The position numbers and the translations under genes are program-made. The notes beneath the pieces were generated by a model, which was given only the letters and a program-made list of their open reading frames with translations, had not been told where the DNA came from and made no database searches. Shown here piece after piece: positions 8,663-18,232 of a stretch of 64,000 bases of DNA (position 1 is its first letter; every line of letters begins with the position of its first letter). The stretch spans positions 248,001-312,000 of the forward strand of contig NZ_JAHXBG010000008.1 in NCBI RefSeq assembly GCF_020103725.1. The letters are read 5' to 3'. Source of the stretch: Hyalangium gracile (lineage in GTDB: Bacteria > Myxococcota > Myxococcia > Myxococcales > Myxococcaceae).

Positions 8663-9067
8663 ATGGCCGAGGAGATTCCCTGGGAGGCGCTGTTCCAGCA
8701 GGCGACGAAGGTGCGCGAGCGCGCCCACGTGCCCTATTCGCGCTTCCCGGTGGGCGCCGCGGTGCTCTTCTCGGACGGGGCGGTGGTGGCGGGCTGTAAC
8801 GTGGAGAACGCCACCTATGGACTGACGGTGTGTGCCGAGCGCAACGCCTTCGCCGCGGCGGTGGCCCAGGGGCACAGCCGGCCGGTGGCGGTGGCCATCG
8901 TGGTGGACACCCCGGCGCCCTGTCCCCCCTGTGGCATGTGCCGGCAGGTGATGGCCGAGTTCGGCGGGCCGGACCTGCCCGTGCGCAGCCGCAACCTCAA
9001 GGGGGAGGAGGCCCAGTACACGCTCCGGGACCTGCTCCCCCACGCCTTTACGCGCGACTTCCTCTGA
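8663..9067 (+). CDS. cdd: Cytidine deaminase
   Basis: A 134-residue protein with the full zinc-binding deaminase signature: CAERNA (catalytic Glu next to the first Cys) and PCPPCGMCRQ (two more zinc Cys). VPYSRFPVGAA near the N-terminus is typical of homotetrameric cytidine deaminases. It hydrolyses cytidine and deoxycytidine to uridine and deoxyuridine. The ATG at 8663 has CTGGAGG just upstream; the frame is open much further 5' but that part overlaps PilZ and is not conserved. It lies 22 bp after PilZ in the same operon as punA. Confidence 0.95.
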   Translation: MAEEIPWEALFQQATKVRERAHVPYSRFPVGAAVLFSDGAVVAGCNVENATYGLTVCAERNAFAAAVAQGHSRPVAVAIVVDTPAPCPPCGMCRQVMAEFGGPDLPVRSRNLKGEEAQYTLRDLLPHAFTRDFL

Positions 9068-9102
9068 CACCGGGCTGCTCTGTGTTAAGAGCAGCCCCGC
9101 GC

Positions 9103-10434
9103 GTGGATATCCTCCTTACCCATGGCACCGTCGTCACGATGAACCGCGAGCGCGAGGTGCTCGCGGACGCGGACGTGCTCATCCAGGATGGGCGCATCGC
9201 TCGGATTGGCCGTGGGCTGAAGGCTCGCGGCGCCGCGCGGCGGGTGATCGATGTCCGGGGCCAGGTGGTGCTGCCCGGCCTCATCCATGGCCACCTGCAC
9301 GCCTGCCAGACGCTGTTCCGCAACCACGCGGACGGGCTGGAGCTGCTGGACTGGCTCCGCGAGCGCATCTGGCCCTACGAGGCGGCGCATGACGCGGACT
9401 CCCTGCGGGCCTCGGCGGACCTGACGTTCGCCGAGCTCATCCAGTCCGGCGCCACGGCGGCGCTCGACATGGGGACGGTGCGTCACTACGACTCCGTCTT
9501 CGAGTCCGCCCGGGACTGCGGCTTCCGGCTCACCGGCGGCAAGGCGATGATGGACACGGGCCACGGGCTGCCCGCGGGCCTGCGGGAGACGACGGAGGCC
9601 TCGCTCGCCGAGAGCCTGGCGCTGCTGGAGCGCTGGCATGGCAAGCACGAGGACCGGCTGCGCTACGCCTTCGCGCCGCGCTTCGTCCTGTCCTGCACCG
9701 AGCCGCTGCTCAAGGCGGTGTCCCGGCTGGCCAGGGAGAAGGGCGTGCGCATCCACACGCACGCCAGCGAGAACGCCACCGAGTGCGATCTGGTGCGCCA
9801 GCGCATCGGCCAGGACAACATCGCCTACTTCCACTCGCTGGGCATCAGCGGCCCCCACGTGACGCTGGCCCACTGCGTGTGGCCCACGGCCGAGGAGCAG
9901 CGCCTGCTGCGTGAGACGGGGACGGTGGTGTGCCACTGCCCCAGCTCCAACCTGAAGCTGGCCTCCGGCATCGCCAAGGTGCCCGAGCTGATGGACGCGG
10001 GCGTGCGCGTGTGCCTGGGCGCGGATGGCGCGCCCTGCAACAACAACCTGGACATCTTCGTGGAGATGCGGCTGGCGGCCCTGCTGCACAAGCCGCGCGT
10101 GGGCCCGCTGGGCATGCCGCCGCTGCGCGTGCTGGAGATGGCCACCCTGGAGGGGGCGCGGGCGCTGGGGCTGGAGCAGGAGATCGGCTCGCTGGAGGAG
10201 GGCAAGCGCGCGGACGTCACCGTGGTGGACGTGCGCGGCCTGCACACCCTGCCCACGCCGGAGAGCGTCCTCGGGGTGCTCGTCCACTCGGCCCGCTCCA
10301 CGGACGTGTCCCACGTCATCATCGACGGCCAGCCGGTGCTCAAGGAGCGGCAGCTGCTCACGATGGATGCGCGGGAGGTGGCCGACAAGGCGCGTCTGCA
10401 CGCCGCCCGCCTCGTGGAGCGCGCCAGCGTCTGA
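9103..10434 (+). CDS. Amidohydrolase, adenosine / S-adenosylhomocysteine deaminase type
   Basis: A 443-residue metal-dependent hydrolase of the TrzN/MtaD/SsnA group. The composite beta-sandwich is seen at both ends ([11 protein letters not shown]..., ...[12 protein letters not shown]). Metal ligands are [13 protein letters not shown], the HTHASE strand, LAHCVWP and the catalytic Asp in [10 protein letters not shown]. Related enzymes deaminate S-adenosylhomocysteine, 5'-methylthioadenosine, 5'-deoxyadenosine or guanine. The precise substrate cannot be fixed, but position directly after cdd points to a nucleoside or purine. GTG 9103 is the probable start since it gives the complete first strand; ATG 9139 would remove it. 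Confidence 0.85.
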   Translation: MDILLTHGTVVTMNREREVLADADVLIQDGRIARIGRGLKARGAARRVIDVRGQVVLPGLIHGHLHACQTLFRNHADGLELLDWLRERIWPYEAAHDADSLRASADLTFAELIQSGATAALDMGTVRHYDSVFESARDCGFRLTGGKAMMDTGHGLPAGLRETTEASLAESLALLERWHGKHEDRLRYAFAPRFVLSCTEPLLKAVSRLAREKGVRIHTHASENATECDLVRQRIGQDNIAYFHSLGISGPHVTLAHCVWPTAEEQRLLRETGTVVCHCPSSNLKLASGIAKVPELMDAGVRVCLGADGAPCNNNLDIFVEMRLAALLHKPRVGPLGMPPLRVLEMATLEGARALGLEQEIGSLEEGKRADVTVVDVRGLHTLPTPESVLGVLVHSARSTDVSHVIIDGQPVLKERQLLTMDAREVADKARLHAARLVERASV

Positions 10435-10436
10435 GC

Positions 10437-10450
10437 CGGGGCGGGCCCCG
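10437..10450. terminator. Short hairpin between convergent genes
   Basis: CGGGGC-GG-GCCCCG fills the 16-bp gap between the amidohydrolase and the convergent histidine kinase. The stem is short and the loop tight, so activity as a terminator is only plausible. Confidence 0.35.
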
Positions 10451-11842
10451 TCAAGCCACGCGGGTGGACTCGCCCGGAGTCGTGGGCAGCCGCGCGACGA
10501 ACGAGGTGCCCCAGCCCGGCGCGTCCTCCACCGCGATGCGGCCACCGTGGGCCTCCACCGCGAGCCGGGAGAAGTAGAGCCCCAGGCCGTAGCCCTTCCG
10601 GGTGGCGCGCTCCTGCTCTCCCTGCACGTGCTTGTCGAAGATGCGGCCTCGCAGCTCCTCGGAGATGGAGGGGCCGTCGTTGCGCACGGCGAGGTAGGGA
10701 GCGCCTGCCTCCAGCCCCGTCTCCAGCCGCACGCGCCCGCCAGGAGGCGTGTAGCGCAGGGCGTTGGCGACCAGGTTCTCGACCACCCGCGTGAGCAGCG
10801 CCCGGTCCCCGTGGAGCACCAGGCCCTGGGTGGCCTCGACCTCCAGGGTGAGCCGGCGGAACTGCGCCGCCCCGACGAAGGCCTGGCGCACCTCCTCGAA
10901 CAGGGAGGAGGTGTCGATGCGCTGGGGGCGCAGCTCCAGCTTGCCCTCCTCCAGCCGGGGCAGGTCGAGCAGCTCGGAGATCATCCGCTCCATGCGGCCG
11001 GTGACGGCCAGCCCCGTGCGCACCCCCTGCATGAGCGCCAGGTCGGCCTCGGCCAGCTCGGTCTCCAGCCAGGAGAACGTCATGCTCAGGGCCGACAGCG
11101 GCGAGCGCAAGTCATGCACGAGGAACTGGATGAGCTGGTCCTTGTCCCGCTGGAGCGTCAGCAGCTGCTCGTTCTGGGCGCGCACCTCGCCCAGCATGCG
11201 CTCGATGGTGCCGCGGGCCTGCTCGACTTCCTGGAAGCGCCGGGCCTCCACCTGGCGCTCCACCTCCGTGCGGGTGAAGGCCACCGCGAGCTGGCGCATG
11301 CGCTGGCCGCCGTACTGGCTCAGGAAGGCCACCAGCAGCAGCACCACGCTGGCGATGGTGACCGAGCCGTAGCTGACGTCCGCCTCGCGCATGAGGACGG
11401 CCTCGGCCACGGCGGCCAGCAGCGCCGTCGCGTAGACGACGCCCGGCATGAGGGTGAGGCTGCTGAGCACCACCACGAGGGCGAAGAGCCCGAGGCTGAA
11501 GCCGGCGATGCCCGGCGGGAAGCGGGACAGCGGCAGGGCGGTGTGCTGGACCCAGAAGATGAGCCCCACGTCCACCAGGGACTGGGCCACGTCCAGCCAG
11601 TGCACGTACGGCTTGTCGTGCAGGGCGAGCAGGCCCGCGGCTACCAGCAGGTACACCGTGAGGGGCAGCGGGTAGTGCGCCCAGTCATGGCGCCCGCTCA
11701 GCCACATCGCCAGGATGATGAGGAGGAAGAGGAAGGTGCCGGCGACCCGGACCGCCGCACCTACCCTCAGGATGCGGCGGCGCTGCTGATCGACTGCCTC
11801 GGCGAGCTGCGCATCGAAGGCTGTGGTGTCCGGCTGGGCCAT
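10451..11842 (-). CDS. Membrane-bound sensor histidine kinase
   Basis: A 463-residue kinase. About six hydrophobic helices span residues 30-180. A charged linker follows, then HisKA with phospho-acceptor His243 in [11 protein letters not shown] and a HATPase domain ([18 protein letters not shown]-like [11 protein letters not shown]). There is no periplasmic domain of note and no receiver, so it must pass phosphate to a separate response regulator, and none is adjacent. A gap of about 215 bp separates its start from pspA on the other strand. Confidence 0.9.
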   Translation of the reverse strand: MAQPDTTAFDAQLAEAVDQQRRRILRVGAAVRVAGTFLFLLIILAMWLSGRHDWAHYPLPLTVYLLVAAGLLALHDKPYVHWLDVAQSLVDVGLIFWVQHTALPLSRFPPGIAGFSLGLFALVVVLSSLTLMPGVVYATALLAAVAEAVLMREADVSYGSVTIASVVLLLVAFLSQYGGQRMRQLAVAFTRTEVERQVEARRFQEVEQARGTIERMLGEVRAQNEQLLTLQRDKDQLIQFLVHDLRSPLSALSMTFSWLETELAEADLALMQGVRTGLAVTGRMERMISELLDLPRLEEGKLELRPQRIDTSSLFEEVRQAFVGAAQFRRLTLEVEATQGLVLHGDRALLTRVVENLVANALRYTPPGGRVRLETGLEAGAPYLAVRNDGPSISEELRGRIFDKHVQGEQERATRKGYGLGLYFSRLAVEAHGGRIAVEDAPGWGTSFVARLPTTPGESTRVA

Positions 11843-12057
11843 GTGAGAGGGAACCAGACACTATCACCCCGGGAGGTCCGGAGTGGACTGCCCTCCGGCT
11901 GGAAGGGGAGGGGCCGGCCACGGTCCGATGGAACCGTTCGGGGGAAGGCAATGTCCCACCCGAGATATCCGTAGGGGAGGGAGAAGGGTAGGCTGGCGCC
12001 CCACGGGATCGTGTAAGGTCCAGTCGTCCGAGGTTTCTGGAGGAGGTAGCAGCCAAC

Positions 12058-12792
12058 ATGTGGCAACGGTTCAAGAGAGCAATGCGTAGCTTCGCGGGCT
12101 TCTTCGTCTCCTCCATCGAGGACCCGGAGCTCATTCTCGAGCAGAACGTTCGGGACCTGAACGACCAGGTGCCGAAGATGAACGAGTCCATCGCCATGGT
12201 GCGGGCGAACGTGACGCTGCTGGAGAAGGAGAACCAGAAGTACCAGCAGGACGTGCGTGAGCTCACCGCCAAGGTGAAGGCCGCCATCCAGGCGGGCCGT
12301 GACGATCTGGCCGCCCAGTACGCCTCCAAGCTCCAGATGGAGAAGCAGGCGCTCGAGCGCAACGAGCAGCAGCTGCAGACGGCTCGTGCGGCGTACGAGA
12401 AGGCGATGAACGTCAAGAAGCTCTTCATGCGCGAGAAGGAGCGCAAGACGCAGGAGGCGATGAACGCCATCCGCGACGCCCGCCGCGCGAAGTGGCAGTC
12501 GAAGGTCGCCGACGCGATGGAGAGCTTCCAGGTCGCCGGCATCGACGCCACCCACGACGAGATGCTCCGCAAGGTGCAGGAGAACGCCGCCGTCAACGAG
12601 GCGCGCATGCAGATGGCGCTCGAGTCGGTGGATCACCAGTCGCTGGCCATCGAGGAAGAGGCCGAGAAGATGCAGGCCAACGAGCTGGTCAAGCAGTTCA
12701 AGATGGAGATGGGCCTGGACAGCCCTGCGCCGGTGAGCGACGTGGGCGCGCCGGCGGAGAAGACCATCGGCAAGAAGGTGGAGGTGAAGTAG
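12058..12792 (+). CDS. PspA/IM30 family membrane-stress protein
   Basis: A 244-residue, almost fully helical protein starting [29 protein letters not shown], which is the amphipathic first helix plus the EDP motif typical of PspA/Vipp1 (IM30). Long coiled-coil helices follow, rich in Lys, Glu and Gln. These ESCRT-III-like proteins polymerise on the inner membrane and protect it from leakage. GGAGGAGGT lies upstream of the ATG. A 27-bp gap with a small hairpin separates it from the next gene, and two further genes follow closely, so it probably heads a three-gene operon. Confidence 0.9.
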   Translation: MWQRFKRAMRSFAGFFVSSIEDPELILEQNVRDLNDQVPKMNESIAMVRANVTLLEKENQKYQQDVRELTAKVKAAIQAGRDDLAAQYASKLQMEKQALERNEQQLQTARAAYEKAMNVKKLFMREKERKTQEAMNAIRDARRAKWQSKVADAMESFQVAGIDATHDEMLRKVQENAAVNEARMQMALESVDHQSLAIEEEAEKMQANELVKQFKMEMGLDSPAPVSDVGAPAEKTIGKKVEVK

Positions 12793-12796
12793 CCCT

Positions 12797-12810
12797 CCCT
12801 TCGGGAAGGG
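12797..12810 (+). terminator. Small hairpin in the pspA intergenic gap
   Basis: CCCTTC-GG-GAAGGG begins 5 bp after the pspA stop and ends 10 bp before the next start. It could lower expression of the downstream genes relative to pspA, or stabilise the pspA message. Confidence 0.35.
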
Positions 12811-12819
12811 GCCGCACCC

Positions 12820-14007
12820 ATGAAGCTGCATCGCGGGCCAGGCCTCTTCCTGTTCCTCACCCTGTGCCTGTTCGGCGCGGGCTACACGCTCGCGTCGCGG
12901 CTGGGGTACCTGGATCGGCTCCAGGCGCGCCTGTTCCCGCCCGCCAAGGAGGCGATTCGCCTGTCCCCCGGTGACTTCCCCGCCGGGGTGGCGGCTCCGG
13001 TGGCGGATGTGGCCTCGGTGCCCTTGAGGCCCGTGCTCATCGGCTTCACCCCGCGAGGCTCGGCGTCGGCGCTGCTGCTGGCCACGGGCGGCTCCATGAC
13101 GCTGGATGCGCCCGCGGCTCCGCCCGGCGCGGCCCAGGGGCTGCTCAAGACGGCCTACGCGCTGGATGCCCGCGCGGTGCTGTTTGCCCGTGAGGAGGAG
13201 CTGCGGCAGGCGCTGGCCATCGGCGCGGAGAACGGCGGGGTGGACATGGCCGCGCTGTCGGTGGACCGGCTGGCGGCGTGGGCTCCCTCGCTGCGGGACG
13301 CGGCGCCGCGCACGGTGATGCTGCTGGGGCGCAGCCGGGGGCAGGAGGCGCTGGCGGCGGTGGGCGTGCCGGACCTGGCCTCGCTGCGGGGCAAGCGCAT
13401 GGGTGTGTATCCGATGAGCTCCGCGCACTACTTCGCGCTGTGGGTGCTGTCGCGGACGGGGCTGCGGACGACGGATGTGACGTGGGTGGAGCTGCCCTCC
13501 ACGCTGGATGCGGGCCGCGCGCTGCGCGAGGGCCGGGCGGACGCGGTGGTGGGGCTGTGGGGAGACGTGGAGCTGGCCGCGAGGGACAGGGGCGGGGCGG
13601 TGCTGGCGACGACGGCGGATGCGCCGCACCTCATCGCCACGGTGCTGGTGGCCCGCGGGGACTTCGCCGCGCGCTATCCGGACGCGGTGCGCAGGGTGCT
13701 TCGTGGCCTGCTGGATGCCGGGCAGAGTGTCCAGAAGGAGCCGGCCCCGGCTGCTCGGATGCTGGGAGACGTGGCGCCGTATCTGGGAGACCCCATCGAG
13801 GCCATCCGGTCGGCGCCTCCGGCGACGCTGGCGGACAATCGCTCCTTCTTCGGGCTTTCCGGCGAGGCGCCTGTCACCTATGACGAGCTCTTCCAGAGCG
13901 CCTCGGCGCTCTTCCAGAAGCTCAAGCGGGGGGCGTCGGCGCCTCCCGCGGAGGACACGCGGGACCTGGGGGCGTTGAAGTACGTGTCGGAGGCTCGCGG
14001 ACCCTGA
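12820..14007 (+). CDS. Membrane-anchored periplasmic substrate-binding-like protein (NMT1/TauA type)
   Basis: A 395-residue protein with one N-terminal hydrophobic helix (residues 8-27) and no clear cleavage site, then a periplasmic solute-binding fold. Segments such as [41 protein letters not shown] and [21 protein letters not shown] match NMT1/THI5/SsuA-type binding proteins. No ABC permease or ATPase is nearby, so it is unlikely to feed a classic importer. Its place between pspA and a coiled-coil protein suggests a sensing or envelope-stress role instead. That role is inference. Confidence 0.65.
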   Translation: MKLHRGPGLFLFLTLCLFGAGYTLASRLGYLDRLQARLFPPAKEAIRLSPGDFPAGVAAPVADVASVPLRPVLIGFTPRGSASALLLATGGSMTLDAPAAPPGAAQGLLKTAYALDARAVLFAREEELRQALAIGAENGGVDMAALSVDRLAAWAPSLRDAAPRTVMLLGRSRGQEALAAVGVPDLASLRGKRMGVYPMSSAHYFALWVLSRTGLRTTDVTWVELPSTLDAGRALREGRADAVVGLWGDVELAARDRGGAVLATTADAPHLIATVLVARGDFAARYPDAVRRVLRGLLDAGQSVQKEPAPAARMLGDVAPYLGDPIEAIRSAPPATLADNRSFFGLSGEAPVTYDELFQSASALFQKLKRGASAPPAEDTRDLGALKYVSEARGP

Positions 14008-14037
14008 CGCCCCCTGGTGGGGCAGGAGAGATGCGTC

Positions 14038-14844
14038 GTGGCGGATTCGCCCAGCTTCATCAAGGCGGCCTTCCTGTTGCCCGCCAACCTGGTGGGCCTG
14101 CTCACGGCCGGCGCCTCGTCGCTGATGACGGGCGAGCCGCTGCCGGCGCTGGTGGCGTTGGGGGTGGAGGGGCTGTACCTGGGCATCGTCCCCTCGATGA
14201 AGCGCTTCCAGCGGGCGGTGCGCGCCAAGGGTGGGGACGAGGCGCCGGATGCGGAGCGCAAGCAGGTGGACGCGCTGCTGGCGGAGCTGGCGCCGTCGCA
14301 GCGGGAGCACTACCAGGCGCTGGTGGGGCTCAAGGAGAAGATCCTGGAGAACTACCGCCGGCTGCCCGCGGGCAAGGTGCTCGCCAGCGACAGCGAGCCG
14401 CGGCTGGACGCGCTGCTCACCTCGTTCCTGCGGTTGGTGTCGGCGCTCAACCACCACCGCACGTACCTGAACAGCACGGACCGGGCCCAGCTCGAGAAGG
14501 AGCTGCGCGAGCTGGAGGCCGAGGTGGCGCAGGAGCCCAATCCGCGGCTCAAGGACGTGAAGGAGAAGCGGCTCGAAATCCTCCGCAAGCGGGTGGCGCG
14601 CTTCCAGCAGGCGGGCGAGAGCCGCGAGGTGGTGAGCCATCAGCTCGCGGGCATCGAGGACCTGATGCGGCTGACCCACGAGCAGTCCATCACCATCCGC
14701 GATCCGGAGACGGTGAACCGCCAGCTGGACGTGGTGAGCGCCGAGGTGGAGGCCACGGACGAGACGGTGCGCGAGATGGAGCGCTTCATGGACTTCCAGG
14801 AAGAGGTCGGCAAGCCGCTGCCGCACGGTACACGGGTGCGGTGA
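14038..14844 (+). CDS. Membrane-associated coiled-coil protein of the pspA operon
   Basis: A 268-residue protein not recognised as a named family. Two hydrophobic segments near the N-terminus (about residues 6-55) precede a long helical region rich in Glu, Arg and Leu ([30 protein letters not shown]), so it is probably a membrane-tethered coiled coil. GTG 14038 is preferred because GGCAGGAGAG lies 8 bp upstream; the in-frame GTG at 14017 would overlap that site. It is 30 bp after the binding-protein gene, so the three genes likely form one operon around PspA. Confidence 0.65.
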   Translation: MADSPSFIKAAFLLPANLVGLLTAGASSLMTGEPLPALVALGVEGLYLGIVPSMKRFQRAVRAKGGDEAPDAERKQVDALLAELAPSQREHYQALVGLKEKILENYRRLPAGKVLASDSEPRLDALLTSFLRLVSALNHHRTYLNSTDRAQLEKELRELEAEVAQEPNPRLKDVKEKRLEILRKRVARFQQAGESREVVSHQLAGIEDLMRLTHEQSITIRDPETVNRQLDVVSAEVEATDETVREMERFMDFQEEVGKPLPHGTRVR

Positions 14845-14889
14845 GACGGGGACACAGTCGGGGGACGCAGGTCGCGGGTCCCTCGTCTC
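14843..14889 (+). terminator. Hairpin closing the pspA operon
   Basis: GAGACGGGGAC pairs with GTCCCTCGTCTC (11 bp with a single bulged T) across a GC-rich loop. It starts inside the last stop codon of the operon. Confidence 0.5.
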
Positions 14890-14959
14890 GGCGCGGGTCC
14901 CCCCATCAGCGGATGGGTCCTCCCGCGCCGGCCGTCCCGCTCTCCCAAGGCTCACAGTC

Positions 14960-15268
14960 CGGCTCCACGGACTCGATTTCGGCTCTCCTCTGGCGCGCTC
15001 GTGCAAGGGCCGGTACGTCTCCGAGGTGCTGGAACTGGAGTTCGAGGTCCTTGGCGAGAGGTTGCAGGTCTGGGCAGGCAACGCGCTGCTGCTGGAAACC
15101 AAGGAACTGCTCGACTGTGCGCAGGCAATGCTGGACCAGGTGCTCCGACGAGCGGATGAACCAGAAGAGGCCCGCCTTCTCCAGGAAGTGATTCGACGGC
15201 GCGAGGCCGCGGAGCAACGCGTCGCGGAGCTCCAGGCTCAACTGGAGCGCCTTCAGAACCCCAGGTAA
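14960..15268 (+). pseudogene. C-terminal remnant of a Uma2-type endonuclease
   Basis: An open frame whose product reads [20 protein letters not shown], then [10 protein letters not shown] and a terminal coiled coil ([18 protein letters not shown]). This is the usual tail of Uma2 (DUF820) proteins in myxobacteria: an exit strand, a short LL-x(2)-T-x-EL segment and an Arg/Glu/Ala-rich coiled coil. The PD-(D/E)XK catalytic core that should come first is absent, and no credible start or ribosome site is seen, although an 80-residue peptide could begin at GTG 15026. It is convergent with the esterase gene. Assignment is from recalled family features. Confidence 0.5.
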
Positions 15269-15283
15269 CCGGGGCCGTGTCGC

Positions 15284-16387
15284 TCAGTACACCGTGCTCT
15301 GCCACGGGAAGAGGTACGTGAGCGGCAGGTTCAGCCTCGCCGCCCATGACGCCTCGTTGTGACCCGCTCCCTGGGCCACGTGGTAGTACAGGTCCTTGCC
15401 CTGCACGTAGCCGTCCGCCACGAGCGCATCCTTCATCCGCGTGGTCTCCGGCTGCCCGTCGCCGTTCGTCCCCGCGTCCAGGTAGATGCTCACCGCTACC
15501 TTCGTCGTCGACGCCTCCACCTGCTGCGTCAGCGCCTGGTTGTTCCACCAGAACGAACTCGAGAGCGCCGCCAGCTTCGAGAACACCTCCGGGTGTCTCC
15601 TCCCCGTGTAGAACGAGTCCAGCCCGCCCAGCGACGAGCCCATGATCGCCGTGTTCTTGTTGCCCGGCAGCGTCCGGTAGTTCTGGTCGATGTACGGCTT
15701 CACCGTCTCCAGCAGGAACCGCTCGTAGGTGTCCGCGCCTCCACCGCCGTACTGCGGATCGCAGCACGGCGTCAGCTCGTAGATGCGGTTGGCCCCGCCG
15801 TTGTCCACGCCCACCACGATCACCTCGTCCATCTGCCCGTTGTTGATCAGGCTGGTGGCCGTCTCGTCCACCCTCCACTCCACGCCGCCGAACGCCGTCG
15901 ACGCCTCGAACAGGTTCTGCCCGTCATGCATGTAGAGCACCGGGTAGCGCTTGAGCGGGTTCTGCCCGTAGCTCGGCGGCAGGTAGATCCTCAGGCTCCG
16001 CGTGTTACCCAGCTGCGGCGAGCTGAAGTTGCTCACCTTCACCAGGCTCCCAGCCCGCGCCTGGAAGAACGGGTAGATGTCCACCGTGGTGCCCGCCTTC
16101 ACCTTGTAGTTCGCGCCCACCGACCAGGTCGCATCGTTGATCAGCGGCTTGACCTCCACGTCCCCCACCGAGTCCGCCCACGTGTACGTCCACTTGTTCC
16201 CAGACGTCCATGTGGTGTTGATGCCCGCGCTCCACGAGAACGGCGCCTTGCTGCCTCGCAGCGTGATGCGATTGCCGTAGCCCACGTCGTAGTGCACCCG
16301 GAGCGTCGTGGCCTCGGCCACCGCCGCGACCCAGAGAGCCCACAGGCACACCAGGACCCGGGCCTGGCTCGAGACGAACCTTCGCAT
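15284..16387 (-). CDS. Secreted esterase (esterase D / enterochelin-esterase-like alpha/beta hydrolase)
   Basis: A 367-residue protein with a signal peptide (MRRFVSSQARVLVCLWALWV, cut after AEA). An N-terminal beta-sandwich (about residues 27-120, WSAGINTTWTSG, VGANYKVKAG) looks like a carbohydrate-binding or starch-binding-type module. A PF00756 hydrolase domain follows: RSLRIYLPPSY, YPVLYMHDGQNLF, the nucleophile elbow GSSLGG (Ser252) and a C-terminal GAGHNEASW that supplies the His. Such enzymes cleave ester bonds on polysaccharides, glycolipids or siderophores. The start was set by GAGGAG upstream of ATG 16387. Confidence 0.8.
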   Translation of the reverse strand: MRRFVSSQARVLVCLWALWVAAVAEATTLRVHYDVGYGNRITLRGSKAPFSWSAGINTTWTSGNKWTYTWADSVGDVEVKPLINDATWSVGANYKVKAGTTVDIYPFFQARAGSLVKVSNFSSPQLGNTRSLRIYLPPSYGQNPLKRYPVLYMHDGQNLFEASTAFGGVEWRVDETATSLINNGQMDEVIVVGVDNGGANRIYELTPCCDPQYGGGGADTYERFLLETVKPYIDQNYRTLPGNKNTAIMGSSLGGLDSFYTGRRHPEVFSKLAALSSSFWWNNQALTQQVEASTTKVAVSIYLDAGTNGDGQPETTRMKDALVADGYVQGKDLYYHVAQGAGHNEASWAARLNLPLTYLFPWQSTVY

Positions 16388-16420
16388 GGCGAGACTCCTC
16401 CTCAAGGGATGGTGCCGCCC

Positions 16421-16468
16421 GGCCGGCATACAGGGGGCCCGGCGCAGGCATGCCGGCCCTGTTAACAG
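16421..16468. promoter_or_regulatory. Inverted repeats in the esterase/lipoprotein divergent promoter region
   Basis: A perfect 9-bp inverted repeat, GGCCGGCAT and ATGCCGGCC with a 20-bp spacer (16421-16458), is followed directly by the 10-bp palindrome CTGTTAACAG (16459-16468). Both lie between divergently transcribed genes and look like operator sites. No cognate regulator is identified. Confidence 0.4.
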
Positions 16469-16564
16469 CGTGTCCTGCCGTGAACAAGGCGGGTCCTACG
16501 CTTATCCAGCGGTTGTGACAGGAAGAAATTGACTCTGGACCCAGGTCCGTCTGCACTCACCTCC

Positions 16565-18232
16565 ATGCTCCGCCGTGCCTCGTCCTGGTCCCTGCTCCTG
16601 CTCGTCTTGCTCGCCGGCTGCTCCCGCTGTGGGAAGGACAGCGGCCCGACCGGCCCCGCCGGCAAGCCCGCCTCCGTCGAGCGCTTCCTGCCTCGCGACG
16701 CCCAGGCCGCCATCGTCGTCCAGGATCTCGGCGCGCTCGGCGAGAAGCTCGCGCGCTTCCAGAACCTGAAGATCGCCTCCTTCCTCGCCCAGCTGCAGAA
16801 CTTCCAGACCGCGGAGGCCTATGTCTCCGCCGTCATGCGCCAGGTGGGCGTGGATCTGCGCAGCCGCCAGGCCATGGAGAAGGCCGGCATCGACCCGGGC
16901 AAGGGCGCCGGCGCCGCGTTCCTCTCCCAGACCCAGGCCTTCTCCGTGCTCGGTGTGAAGGACGCGAAGACGCTGGAGGAGACCTTCTCCAACCTCGCCC
17001 GCAACCGCCTCGGTGCTCCCGAGCGCGCGGAGCAGAAGGCCGGCGGCGGCACCCTCATCACCTTCAGCCGGAAGGGCGCCACCACGCCCCAGCTGGGCCT
17101 GCTCTTCATCGGCGACTTCGTCCTCGTCGCCCCGGGCTCCACCGTGGAGCGGCTGGCGACGTTCGCCTCGCAGCCCTCCGAGAAGTCCCTCGCCGAGGAG
17201 CCCGTGCTGGCCGCCTCCCTCGGGCGGCTCCCGAAGGAGCGGGACTTCCACATCTATCTCCCCGGCGGCACCGACCTGGTTCGCCCCGGCACCGTGCAGG
17301 GGCTCACCCTCACCGGCGTCATCGAGGAGCGCGCCGTCACCCTGCGCGCGGATGCCCCGTGGCCCGACACCCAGCAGGCGCTCGCGCCGCTCGTTCCCAA
17401 GGAGGGGCCGGACCTGCTCGGCTACCTGCCCGCGGACAGCTTCCTCGTCGCCCGCTACCGGGGAGACCCGGCCACCCTCGGCGGCGTGTGGCCGTACATC
17501 GTCGGCCCCTACGTCACCCGCGCCGTGCAGCAGAGCAACTTCGACATCAAGGGCGAGGTGCTCGACAACCTCCAGAGCGGCATCGCGATGGGCGTGGCCC
17601 TGGCCCCCACCGCCCAGTTCGGCAGCGGCATCCCCGAGCTCGACATCCGCCGCACCAGCCCCTTCCGCTACGTGCAGCTCATGGTCGTCGCCGAGCCCAA
17701 GGACGTGGCGAAGGCGGACGCCACCCTGGCTCGCGTGCCCGACATCGCCGGCAACTTCGGCGCGCAGGTGAAGCCCGAGGACGTGGGCGGCAAGCGCGTG
17801 TACCTCACCTCGTACCGGGCAGGGGAGGGCGCCCACTTCGCCCAGGCTGGGGGAAAGCTGGTGCTCGCCGCGCCTCGCTCCCGCCTGGAGGCGGCGCTCA
17901 CGGGCCTCGCCGGCAAGCCGGGCGAGTTCCCCCTCGCGCAGGACCTTCAGGGCGCCATGAAGGATCAGGTCCTCTCCGTGGTGATGGACCTGCGCAAGCT
18001 GTCGGACGCCGTGCGCAACCTGCCCTCCGAGGCCTGGGGCATTGGCGGCTTCGCCATCAAGGCCACCGCCCTCCGGTGGCTCGAGGCCACCGATGACCTG
18101 CGCGCGGTGACCCTCAACCTCTCCCAGAAGGAGAAGGCCCTGCAGGCCGAGGTGTCGCTGAAGCTGACGCTCCCTCCGGCCCCGCAGCAGCCTTCGTCCC
18201 AGCCCGCTCCCCAGCCCACCGAGGCCAAGTGA
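16565..18232 (+). CDS. Large lipoprotein of unknown function, first gene of a LolD/MacB-like operon
   Basis: A 555-residue protein with a clear lipoprotein signal (MLRRASSWSLLLLVLLAGC; Cys19 is the lipidated residue). The mature part has repeated alpha/beta segments beginning SVERFLPRDAQAAIVVQDL and later DLLGYLPADSFLVARYRGD, reminiscent of DUF3352-like proteins. The C-terminus is Pro/Gln-rich. The stop overlaps the GTG of the ABC ATPase gene. Its coupling to a LolD-type ATPase and a MacB-like permease suggests it is a substrate or partner of that envelope complex. ATG 16565 is chosen because it gives an ideal lipoprotein signal; a TTG at 16529 has a better ribosome site. Confidence 0.75.
   Translation: MLRRASSWSLLLLVLLAGCSRCGKDSGPTGPAGKPASVERFLPRDAQAAIVVQDLGALGEKLARFQNLKIASFLAQLQNFQTAEAYVSAVMRQVGVDLRSRQAMEKAGIDPGKGAGAAFLSQTQAFSVLGVKDAKTLEETFSNLARNRLGAPERAEQKAGGGTLITFSRKGATTPQLGLLFIGDFVLVAPGSTVERLATFASQPSEKSLAEEPVLAASLGRLPKERDFHIYLPGGTDLVRPGTVQGLTLTGVIEERAVTLRADAPWPDTQQALAPLVPKEGPDLLGYLPADSFLVARYRGDPATLGGVWPYIVGPYVTRAVQQSNFDIKGEVLDNLQSGIAMGVALAPTAQFGSGIPELDIRRTSPFRYVQLMVVAEPKDVAKADATLARVPDIAGNFGAQVKPEDVGGKRVYLTSYRAGEGAHFAQAGGKLVLAAPRSRLEAALTGLAGKPGEFPLAQDLQGAMKDQVLSVVMDLRKLSDAVRNLPSEAWGIGGFAIKATALRWLEATDDLRAVTLNLSQKEKALQAEVSLKLTLPPAPQQPSSQPAPQPTEAK

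Noticed and set aside
11767-15102. A 1,111-codon minus-strand open frame across the pspA operon
   Set aside because: It covers three well-supported plus-strand genes with ribosome sites and yields His/Arg/Leu-rich text without domain features.
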